Assembly (NCBI GenBank): GCA_005889395.1
Contig: VBFX01000126.1
Coordinates: 1-14,642, forward strand
DNA length: 14,642 bases
Direction of reading: 5' to 3'
Source: Chloroflexota bacterium
Lineage (GTDB): Bacteria > Chloroflexota > Dormibacteria > CF-121
The translations under genes and the position numbers were made by a program. Below are positions 6,474-13,017 of this stretch, piece after piece (the stretch's first letter is position 1; the number at the start of each line of letters is the position of its first letter). The notes below the pieces were generated by a model. The model was not told the DNA's origin. It did no database searches and saw only the letters and a program-made list of their open reading frames with translations.

Positions 6474-6962
6474 TTAAATGTCGAGTTGGACCGCGTGCGC
6501 GGCCGCCTCGGCGCGAGTTCGCACCTGCAGCTTTCGGTAGATGTTCCGCAGATGGGACTTGATCGTCCCCTCACCGAGGCCCAGGCGAGTCGCGATCGCC
6601 TTGTTGCTGGTTCCCTGTACCACCATCCGGAGGATCTGGGTCTCGCGCTCGGTGAGCGGTTCGCCCAGGGGCCGGTGGGATCTCTTGAGTGTTGAGGCCA
6701 GGCGCATGATGACGCGGCGGGTGAGGGCGTCATCGAGCTGGAACTGGCCGGCATGGGCCTCCTGGATACTCCGGGCCAGGCTTACGGGGTCAACATCTTT
6801 CAGGACGTAGCCGGAGGCGCCCGCGGCGACCATCTCGACGATGTCCTCTTCCGCCTCGGATACCGTCAGCGCCAGGACCACCCGGTCGGGGTTCTCCTCT
6901 TTGATCGCGCGCGTAGCGGCGATTCCCCCCATTTCCGGCATGTTGAGGTCCATCAAGATCAC
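6474..6962 (-). CDS. NarL/LuxR-type response regulator, receiver domain truncated
   Basis: The open frame gives 162 residues from GTG at 6962. It starts inside the receiver domain: the phosphoacceptor is D5 in ILMDLNMP, with T33 (LALT) and K55 (YVLK) as the switch residues. A LuxR-type helix-turn-helix follows at about 100-158 (LTERETQIL, then KAIATRLGLGEGTIKSHL). The first strand and the acidic pair lie in another frame just upstream (6959-7033), and about 27 residues between them are missing compared with normal NarL-family regulators of about 210-220 residues. The DNA-binding half is intact. A receiver lacking this much should not fold or be phosphorylated normally, so the gene is probably a relic or a constitutive DNA binder, unless the gap is an assembly error. 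It is the partner of the kinase encoded directly upstream. Confidence 0.75.
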   Translation of the reverse strand: MILMDLNMPEMGGIAATRAIKEENPDRVVLALTVSEAEEDIVEMVAAGASGYVLKDVDPVSLARSIQEAHAGQFQLDDALTRRVIMRLASTLKRSHRPLGEPLTERETQILRMVVQGTSNKAIATRLGLGEGTIKSHLRNIYRKLQVRTRAEAAAHAVQLDI

Positions 6963-7033
6963 ATCCGGCTTCGCACGCCCGCCCGGAAAATGGGCCGATC
7001 GTCGGCGATCAGGACGCGGATGCGGCTCTTCAC
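6959..7033 (-). pseudogene. Detached N-terminal fragment of the response regulator
   Basis: A GTG at 7033 overlaps the kinase stop codon by 4 nt (GTGA), the usual coupled start for a response regulator. The frame reads RIRVLIADDRPIFRAGV, a standard receiver first strand with acidic pair D11-D12 and first helix, then hits TGA at 6959-6961 after 24 residues. The rest of the receiver resumes in the -1 frame with AKPDVILMDLN. The fragment shows where the gene used to begin and that a segment of length 3n+1 bases has probably been lost. Confidence 0.7.
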
Positions 7034-8394
7034 TCGCCCCGTTCCGTAGGGCCGATCAGCGTGAGGACGGTGCCTTCCAGCCTCTGGCTGACGATTTCCA
7101 GGGTTCCCCCCATCAATTCCGCACGCTCCCGCATGCCCACCAACCCGTAGGAGCCTACCTTTCTCGGGTCTTCAGCGACCCGGCGGACGTCAAATCCCCG
7201 GCCGTCATCGCGAACGGTCATCGCCCAGGGCGCCGACGAGAGATCGAGCACGACCCAGAGGTTGCGCGCCCGGGAATGCTTGCGAACGTTCGAGAGGCTC
7301 TCGCGCAGCACCTGAAAAATGACCTCCTTCTGCTCGGCCGGGATCGCGTTCTCCTCGCCGCGAATGTTGACGTTGGTCTCAACCAGGTTGACCCGGCCGA
7401 ACTGGTCCACCAGCTTCAGGAGCGAGGCCAGCAGCCCCTCCGACCGGATGGTCTTCGGCCGCAGCGACTGCAGAATATTGCGCGCGCCGGCCAGGATTTC
7501 CTCCGTCATCGAGCGGAGTTGCGGCAGCAACTGTCCCGCATCGTCCGGATCGCGCTCGCGCCGCTGTTCGTAGTACTTGAACAGGGCCACCACTGCCGCC
7601 AGGTCCGAGGCGAGTCCGTCGTGGATCTCTCGGGCCAGGTTCAGGCGCTCCTGGAGGACGGCGACCTCGGCGACTCTGCTTGCCAGGCTGTGGGCCCGGA
7701 GCGCCGTCACCGCTTCCACCGCCAGGTCCTCGAGGCGGACGGCATCCCGCCGGTCCAGCCGCCAGGGGGTACGCCGCAAAAGCGCCAGTACCCCGATCGG
7801 GCGCTCCAGGGGCGGTGACAGAGCAATGCCCGCGAAGCCGTGGTAACCCGCATCGACCCAGGTGGCCTCGTCTGCGGTTAATTCTTCGGCCGCAAGGTCC
7901 TCGACGGTAAAGACTTCGTTGTGCTCGAGGGCTTGCCGTAAGAGCCCGCTGCTGATCGACGCGACGCCTTCGGGTGCAGCAAGCGACTCGGTCGGGACAC
8001 CGGCGCGAAGCACGAAGCGCCGCTGCTCCCCGAGCGTGTAGACCTGGCTGGCATCCACCTGGAGGAGATCGAGCGCTTGCTGAGCCGCGGCAAGCAGGAT
8101 GGTTTGGAGATATCCGGCCATCTGCTCGGGCACCAGGCGCGAAGCCGGTAGCTCGGGCGCGACGGGCGCCGCCTGAACTGGCGCTTCCTGCGTTGCTCGA
8201 GCTGGTGCCTCGTCCGCCGCGGGCTCAAGATCCGGCTCAGGCGCAGGCTCAGCCGGGGGCGTAGCGGCGACTGCCGTGGGCGGCGCCTCAAGAGCTTCAG
8301 GAGCCGGCGGCGTGGCCGCGGGCGCTCGTCCGAACTCAGCTCCCCGTTGACGCCGGCGATCATCTCCGCGGCACTGGCTCGTGGCTCGTGCCAC
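7030..8394 (-). CDS. GAF-containing NarX/LiaS-type sensor histidine kinase
   Basis: The open frame (454 residues from GTG 8394) begins with a low-quality arginine-rich stretch, then a Pro/Ala/Glu linker (about 25-85). A GAF-like sensor follows (about 90-232), then a HisKA_3 dimerisation domain with phosphoacceptor H258 (LNLAREIHDGLAS) and a HATPase_c domain: N-box E365-SLSN369, G1 box D397-GRGFD, G2 box YGLVGMRER (416-424). There are no transmembrane segments, so it is cytoplasmic. Its stop overlaps the GTG of the response regulator, marking a coupled pair. Residues 1 to about 24 are doubtful: a better N-terminus lies in another frame upstream (8322-8564), and a -1 shift near 8320-8350 would join them into a protein of about 510 residues. 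Confidence 0.85.
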   Translation of the reverse strand: MARATSQCRGDDRRRQRGAEFGRAPAATPPAPEALEAPPTAVAATPPAEPAPEPDLEPAADEAPARATQEAPVQAAPVAPELPASRLVPEQMAGYLQTILLAAAQQALDLLQVDASQVYTLGEQRRFVLRAGVPTESLAAPEGVASISSGLLRQALEHNEVFTVEDLAAEELTADEATWVDAGYHGFAGIALSPPLERPIGVLALLRRTPWRLDRRDAVRLEDLAVEAVTALRAHSLASRVAEVAVLQERLNLAREIHDGLASDLAAVVALFKYYEQRRERDPDDAGQLLPQLRSMTEEILAGARNILQSLRPKTIRSEGLLASLLKLVDQFGRVNLVETNVNIRGEENAIPAEQKEVIFQVLRESLSNVRKHSRARNLWVVLDLSSAPWAMTVRDDGRGFDVRRVAEDPRKVGSYGLVGMRERAELMGGTLEIVSQRLEGTVLTLIGPTERGE

Positions 8395-8564
8395 GCCGCA
8401 CCCGACTCGACCGCGCCACGGCGCAGGCGGCGGATCAGCTCCCGCAGCCGTTCGGCGGCAGCCGCCCGTTCTTCTGTGCCCGGCTCGCGGCTGCGGGCGT
8501 GCGCCAGCTGCTCCGCAATTTCCGGGAAGTTGACCTCGAGGTAGTGAACAAGCACATCGTGCAT
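8322..8564 (-). CDS. Probable N-terminal segment of the kinase, in a shifted frame
   Basis: From ATG at 8564 the frame encodes about 81 plausible residues: MHDVLVHYLEVNFPEIAEQL, then an acidic and basic helical stretch (ERLRELIRRLRR) and AAEMIAGVNGELSSDE. Codon third positions are GC-rich, as in neighbouring genes. After about 8322 the same frame turns arginine- and proline-rich with no domain, while the next frame takes over with the Ala/Pro linker and the GAF domain. The open frame formally runs to 7878. The likely junction includes short G and C runs (GGGG near 8341-8345), so either an indel or a natural frameshift would explain it. The promoter with a perfect -35 lies directly upstream, which favours 8564 as the true kinase start. 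Confidence 0.55.
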
Positions 8565-8580
8565 GGTGTTCTCAGCAGGG

Positions 8581-8598
8581 ACTTCGAACTATCGAAGT
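8581..8598. repeat. Perfect inverted repeat over the kinase -10 region
   Basis: ACTTCGA (8581-8587) and TCGAAGT (8592-8598) are perfect 7-bp arms around a 4-bp centre. The right arm contains the candidate -10 of the kinase promoter and the left arm covers the predicted transcription start, a position expected for a repressor or autoregulation site. Confidence 0.6.
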
Positions 8599-8619
8599 TG
8601 GGACAGAAAGTTTTGTCAA
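8591..8619 (-). promoter_or_regulatory. Candidate sigma-70 promoter of the two-component operon
   Basis: On the minus strand a perfect -35, TTGACA (8619-8614), is separated by 17 nt from TTCGAT (8596-8591), which matches the -10 consensus at three positions. Predicted transcription starts near 8584, about 20 nt before the ATG at 8564. The ideal -35 and spacing offset the weak -10; an activator or repressor at the palindromes could adjust it. Confidence 0.5.
8602..8617. repeat. Imperfect palindrome overlapping the kinase -35
   Basis: GACAgAAagTTtTGTC is a 16-bp palindrome with six of eight base pairs matching. It covers most of the -35 hexamer and lies 3 bp from the perfect repeat at 8581-8598. 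Its closeness to the promoter makes it a candidate operator, though AT-rich spacer sequence can give such matches by chance. Confidence 0.35.
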
Positions 8620-8683
8620 GGGCAGTTCGGCGGATGTTCGTTGAGAGGTTAACCGTGTACAAAGATGTTACGGGAGCCAAAGC

Positions 8684-8689
8684 TATAAT
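8684..8689 (+). promoter_or_regulatory. TATAAT -10 box facing the diguanylate cyclase gene
   Basis: A perfect TATAAT stands 38 nt before the TTG start of the diguanylate cyclase. Transcription would begin near 8696. No recognisable -35 lies 16-19 nt upstream, so activation by a regulator or another sigma factor is possible. Confidence 0.45.
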
Positions 8690-8727
8690 GGCTAAGTCGC
8701 GGCCTTCCCCAGGACCTGTGATCTTTA

Positions 8728-10221
8728 TTGACTGCTGAAACCGCCAGCATCCGGCTCTCCTACATCATCAACCACGATGTAACGAAGGCCGCGATGAAGA
8801 ACTTCTCGGCCCGCACGGGCATATCGCTGGCTGCCGACGCGACCGACGGCTACCAGATCCCGCCCGGGCTTCCGCAGAACGACTTCTGCCTCATCATGCA
8901 GAGCTTCGGGCGGTGCGAAATGGTGCCCAACGCCTCCGCGCCGCTCCACGGTGACGAGCCCCAGCTGCGTTACGACGGTGCGCAGATCGGCCATCTGATC
9001 ATTCCCATCTGCGATGACCGGCACCTGCTCGGCCGGCTGGTCAGCGAGCCATTCGCCGTCTCCAAACCAGACTTCGCAACGGTCTATGAGCTGGCGCGGG
9101 CGCTCCCGGTGCATCCGGACAATCTGATGCGGGCGGTGGAGTCGGTACCGGTGGTTTCCCAGGCGCACGTCATGGAAGCCGCCAACCTGGTCCACACCCT
9201 GGTGCAGCATGTCGTCGCCCAGAACTACAAGCATCTGGACGAGCTCACGGTGCTGCGCGCCTTCGACGGCATCATGACCAATCTCAGTTACGAAGTGCTG
9301 AGCGACATGATCTTGAACCTGGGGACCCGCTTGCTGCGCGGCCAGGCGTCCCTCCTCTTCCTCGCCGGCGAGCAAGGACAGCGGGAGGAGGCCTACGCCG
9401 GACCGGACCCGAATGGCACCGGTGACCTTCGACGCCTGCTGGTCGAGATGTCCGACTTCGTGCTGCAGTCGAAGCGGCCGCTGTCAGTTCCGGACGCCTC
9501 GCAAAGTCCCTGGACCCAGCATCTCCTGGGCCGGCAGGATGTACAGGGCTCGATCACGATCACGCCATTGCTTCAGCAGGAGCGGCTTCGCGGCACCCTG
9601 GGCATCTACGCCGGCGACGCCAGCCGCGACCCCGAGTCGGACCTCCACCTGTTGTCGATGCTCTCCGCGCAGGCCGTCAACAGCCTCGTGATGCTCGAGC
9701 GCTTGGTCGCCAGCGAGGAGCAGGCGCTGACCGACAGCCTGACCGGCCTTTACAACTACCGTTTTTTCCAGGAAAGTCTCCAGCGCGAGCTGAGCCGGGC
9801 CTCCCGCAGCAAAGCGCCGCTATCGTTGATCGTCCTCGACCTCGATAACTTCAAGGTCATCAACGATAACCACGGCCATCCCGTGGGTGACCGGGTGCTA
9901 CGCCACCTCGCCGACCTGATCCAGCGTCACAGCCGCAAGGCGAACGTGGTGGTCCGCTATGGCGGCGATGAGTTCTGCATCATCGTCCCGGAGGGTGACC
10001 TGGAAACCGCGCGCGCGGTGGCCGAGCGCGCCCTCACCGAGATCCGCAACAATCCCTACGGCGACGAGGCCCATGGTGTCCCGCCCCTAAGCCTCACCGT
10101 CAGCGGCGGCGTCACGGCCTACCGCCCGGAAGAGGACAACGCCTTCTCGTTCTTCAAGCGGGCGGACGAAAACCTGCTGACGGCGAAGCGCACCGGCAAA
10201 GATCGAGTCGTCGCCGAGTAG
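8728..10221 (+). CDS. PocR-GAF-GGDEF diguanylate cyclase
   Basis: This 497-residue protein has three parts. Residues about 20-130 resemble the PocR sensory domain (FSARTGISL, FC at 53-54, C63, then IIPICDD with C95). A GAF-like domain spans about 175-330. A GGDEF domain spans about 333-497, with metal-binding D371 (VLDLDNF) and an intact R-Y-G-G-D-E-F (GGDEF at 412-416). It should make c-di-GMP from two GTP. The inhibitory I-site position reads R403-K-A-N406 rather than RxxD, so product inhibition may be weak. It is soluble. The start is uncertain: TTG 8728 is the first possible one after an in-frame stop and lacks a well-spaced Shine-Dalgarno, while ATG 8794 (residue 23) has GAAGG 5 nt upstream but would trim the first helix. 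The gene is divergent from the kinase operon. Confidence 0.9.
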   Translation: MTAETASIRLSYIINHDVTKAAMKNFSARTGISLAADATDGYQIPPGLPQNDFCLIMQSFGRCEMVPNASAPLHGDEPQLRYDGAQIGHLIIPICDDRHLLGRLVSEPFAVSKPDFATVYELARALPVHPDNLMRAVESVPVVSQAHVMEAANLVHTLVQHVVAQNYKHLDELTVLRAFDGIMTNLSYEVLSDMILNLGTRLLRGQASLLFLAGEQGQREEAYAGPDPNGTGDLRRLLVEMSDFVLQSKRPLSVPDASQSPWTQHLLGRQDVQGSITITPLLQQERLRGTLGIYAGDASRDPESDLHLLSMLSAQAVNSLVMLERLVASEEQALTDSLTGLYNYRFFQESLQRELSRASRSKAPLSLIVLDLDNFKVINDNHGHPVGDRVLRHLADLIQRHSRKANVVVRYGGDEFCIIVPEGDLETARAVAERALTEIRNNPYGDEAHGVPPLSLTVSGGVTAYRPEEDNAFSFFKRADENLLTAKRTGKDRVVAE

Positions 10222-10497
10222 TTAGCGGCGCCGGTACGGCCGGCCGAAGGCTCGACGGATCAACCAGGGGATCGTCGCCGCGACCAGCGGCTGCCCAAGA
10301 AACACCGACAGGCGCTCCAGCTTGGGGAACAGCTCCGCCGCGGTGTGCTCAAGCGCAAAGCCGTGCTCGTTGAGCTGGGCGGTCAAGCGCTCCAACTCGG
10401 TCGCTTGCTCCAGCGCGTAGCCGGAGAGCTCAGTGGCACGCCTCGATGCCCGGCGATAGGCGCGCCAGGTTGAGACGATCGCGAAGACGAGCAACAC
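10222..10497 (-). CDS. Small membrane-anchored protein after gyrA
   Basis: From the only canonical start (GTG 10497) the product has 91 residues: a hydrophobic end, an arginine-rich turn (WRAYRRASRRATEL), an amphipathic, probably coiled-coil helix (about 20-65) and a basic tail (RRAFGRPYRRR). The layout resembles small DUF948-like or cell-division-adjacent anchors, but I cannot assign a family. The first membrane helix looks cut short. The frame continues upstream with VTLAYAALTCAGVGL, which would complete a normal transmembrane helix and begin at a GTA overlapping the gyrA stop, so the real protein may have 106 residues (to 10542). It ends back to back with the convergent cyclase gene, whose stop codon is at 10219-10221, leaving no spacer. 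Confidence 0.6.
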   Translation of the reverse strand: MLLVFAIVSTWRAYRRASRRATELSGYALEQATELERLTAQLNEHGFALEHTAAELFPKLERLSVFLGQPLVAATIPWLIRRAFGRPYRRR

Positions 10498-10538
10498 CAG
10501 GCCGACGCCGGCGCACGTAAGGGCGGCGTAGGCGAGCG

Positions 10539-12989
10539 TTACTCTTCGGCCTCCTCCGTGCCGCCGACGCCGGCAATGGTGGCGACCGTGTCACCTTCAT
10601 CGAGCCGCATGATGATGACGCCTTGCGTCTGCCGTCCCGCCACGCGGATATTCTCGATCGGCGTGCGGATCACCTGGCCACCTTCGGAGATGACGATCAA
10701 CTGCTCCTCCTCGGGGTTGACCACGACGCGCATCCCGACCAGCGGACCGGTCCGATCGGTGATAGCCATGGTGTAGACGCCCTGGCCGCCGCGGGAATGC
10801 GCCGGGTACTCGGCCAGCGGCGTGAGCTTGCCGTAGCCTTTTGCCGAGACGACCAGCAGGTGCGCATCGTTGCGCACGATATCGAAGCCGGCGACGAGCG
10901 CATCCTTGCGCAGGGTGATGCCCCGGACGCCGGTCGTGTCACGGCCCATGGGGCGAACCTGTTTCTCGCTGAAGCGCACCGCCTTGCCATCGGTGGTGGC
11001 GATGATCAGCTCGTCACCGCCCGAGCTGAGCTTGACCCAGTTCAACTCGTCACCCTCCGTCAGGTTGATGGCAATCAAGCCGTTGCGCCGAACCTGGCTG
11101 TAGAGGCGTGCGGGTGTCTTTTTGATCGTGCCCTGCTTGGTGACCATCACCAGGTAGCGATCTTCGGCCCAGTCGGTGATGCCAATCACCGCGGTGATCT
11201 TGTCCTTGGGGTCGATGTCGATCAGGTTTGCGGCCGGCAATCCCTTGGCCTGCCGGTTGACGTCGGGGATTTCATGAACCCGGAGTCGGAAGACCGAGCC
11301 GTGGTTGGTGAAGAACAGCATGTCGGAGTGCGTGGAGGCGATGGCCAGATGCTCGACGAAGTCGGACTCGACGCGAGCCGCGCCGAGGATGCCTTTGCCG
11401 CCGCGGCGTTGCGGTCGGTAGGTGCTGGCGGGCACCCGCTTGACATAGCCCCGGTGGGTGAGGGTCACGACCACGTCCTCCTTGGGCACCAGGTCTTCTT
11501 CGTTGAGCTCGACCGATCCCTGGAAGTCCAGCGTGGTCCGGCGGGCATCGCCGTATTTCTTCTTGAGCTCAGCCAGCTCGTCTTTGATCAAGAGCATGAT
11601 CTTCGCCTCGTGCTGCAAGAGATCCTCGAGATAGGCGATCCGCTTGATGACCTCCTCGTACTCCTCCATGACCTTGTTGCGCTCCAGCCGGGTGAGGCGG
11701 CCCAAGCGCATGTCGACGATGGCTTTCGACTGCCGCTCAGAGAGCTTGAAGCGCTCCTGCAGGCGCTCCTGGGCGGTCTTCTCGTCTTGCGACTCGCGGA
11801 TGGTCTTGATGACGGCGTCCAAGTTGTCGAGCGCGATCTTGAGGCCCTCGAGGAGGTGGGCCCGCTCCCGGGCGCGATCGAGCTCGTACCGCGTACGGCG
11901 AGTGATGACGTCGCGGCGATGATCGACGTGATGCTGAAGCAGTGCCTTGAGGTTGAGCACGACCGGCCGGCCGTCCACCAACGCCAGCGAGATCACCCCG
12001 AAGGTGGTCTGGAGGGCGGTGTGCTTGTAGAGATTGTTGAGCACGGTCAGCGCGCGGGCATCCTTCTTCAACTCGATGACGATGCGCATGCCCTGACGGT
12101 CGGACTCATCGTTCAGGTCCGCGATACCTTCCAGTTTTCGCTCGCCGACCAGTTCCGCGATGCGCGCGACGAGCGTCGCCTTGTTGACCATATAGGGGAT
12201 TTCGGTGATGATGATCCGCTCGCGGCCGTTCTTCGCCTCTTCGAAGGTGTGGCGGGCGCGCACGATCAGCCGACCGTGACCGGTGCCGTAGGCGGCGGCG
12301 ATCCCCTCGCGGCCGATGATGATCCCGCCGGTCGGAAAGTCCGGCCCCTTGACCAGCTTCATCAGGTCCTCGGTGGTGGCATCCGGATGGTCGATGAGGT
12401 AAATCTCGGCGTCACAGACCTCGGCAAGGTTGTGCGGGGGGATGTTGGTTGTCATGCCGACCGCAATGCCCGACGAGCCGTTGAGCATCAGGTTCGGCAG
12501 CCTGGCGGGCAACACGAGTGGCTCCTGCCGGGTCGCGGAATAGTTGTCGCCGAAGTCGACGGTGTTCTTCTCGAGGTCGACCAGCAATTCGGCGGCGATC
12601 GGGGCGAGCCGGGCCTCCGTGTACCGGTAGGCGGCCGCCGAGTCGCCGTCGATCGACCCGAAGTTGCCCTGGCCGTCGACCAGCGGGTAGCGCAGCGAGA
12701 AGTCCTGCGCCATGCGCACCAGGCTGTCGTAGACGGACATATCGCCGTGGGGGTGGTAATGCTTGAGCACCTCGCCGATGATCGCGGCGCACTTCTGGTA
12801 GCGGGCGCCGGGCGTCATCCCCTGCTCCTGCATCGCGTACAGGATGCGGCGGTGAACTGGTTTCAGGCCGTCGCGAACATCCGGCAGCGCTCGGCTCACG
12901 ATGACGCTCATCGCGTAGTCCATGTAGCTCGAGCGCATCTCGTTCTCGAGCTGCAGCGGCAAGACAGTACCGATGTTCAGTGGTTCCAT
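10539..12989 (-). CDS. gyrA: DNA gyrase subunit A
   Basis: This is a full-length 816-residue GyrA, the breakage-reunion subunit that with GyrB introduces negative supercoils. The catalytic tyrosine is Y123 in R-Y-T-E-A-R. The breakage domain is followed by the coiled-coil gate (about 370-480) and a six-bladed C-terminal domain beginning with the GyrA box QRRGGKG, which separates GyrA from ParC. In the quinolone-determining region HPHGDMSVYD (79-88), the position equivalent to E. coli Ser83 is Met84, while the Asp87 equivalent, D88, is kept. The ATG at 12989 has AGAGGT about 4 nt upstream. It lies 28 nt after the fabF stop, so the two are probably co-transcribed. The C-terminus is a short acidic tail. 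No gyrB is in the window. Confidence 0.98.
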   Translation of the reverse strand: MEPLNIGTVLPLQLENEMRSSYMDYAMSVIVSRALPDVRDGLKPVHRRILYAMQEQGMTPGARYQKCAAIIGEVLKHYHPHGDMSVYDSLVRMAQDFSLRYPLVDGQGNFGSIDGDSAAAYRYTEARLAPIAAELLVDLEKNTVDFGDNYSATRQEPLVLPARLPNLMLNGSSGIAVGMTTNIPPHNLAEVCDAEIYLIDHPDATTEDLMKLVKGPDFPTGGIIIGREGIAAAYGTGHGRLIVRARHTFEEAKNGRERIIITEIPYMVNKATLVARIAELVGERKLEGIADLNDESDRQGMRIVIELKKDARALTVLNNLYKHTALQTTFGVISLALVDGRPVVLNLKALLQHHVDHRRDVITRRTRYELDRARERAHLLEGLKIALDNLDAVIKTIRESQDEKTAQERLQERFKLSERQSKAIVDMRLGRLTRLERNKVMEEYEEVIKRIAYLEDLLQHEAKIMLLIKDELAELKKKYGDARRTTLDFQGSVELNEEDLVPKEDVVVTLTHRGYVKRVPASTYRPQRRGGKGILGAARVESDFVEHLAIASTHSDMLFFTNHGSVFRLRVHEIPDVNRQAKGLPAANLIDIDPKDKITAVIGITDWAEDRYLVMVTKQGTIKKTPARLYSQVRRNGLIAINLTEGDELNWVKLSSGGDELIIATTDGKAVRFSEKQVRPMGRDTTGVRGITLRKDALVAGFDIVRNDAHLLVVSAKGYGKLTPLAEYPAHSRGGQGVYTMAITDRTGPLVGMRVVVNPEEEQLIVISEGGQVIRTPIENIRVAGRQTQGVIIMRLDEGDTVATIAGVGGTEEAEE
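10550..10557 (-). promoter_or_regulatory. Shine-Dalgarno-like GGAGGAGG inside the gyrA 3' end
   Basis: GGAGGAGG lies 7 nt before an in-frame GTA (10542-10540) that overlaps the gyrA TAA. The placement is ideal for starting the small membrane protein there by coupling. The same bases encode the Glu-rich end of GyrA, so the match could be coincidental. Confidence 0.4.
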
Positions 12990-13017
12990 TTAGACCTCTG
13001 CGCGCAACAGTTGGTTC

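Noticed and set aside
7878..8321. C-terminal part of the 228-codon frame that starts at 8564
   Set aside because: After about 8322 it is Arg/Pro/Ser-rich without a domain, while the overlapping frame encodes the linker and GAF domain of the kinase.
10205..10260. Terminator between the convergent cyclase and small-protein genes
   Set aside because: The stop codons abut and the GC-rich sequence around them has no T-tailed hairpin on either strand.
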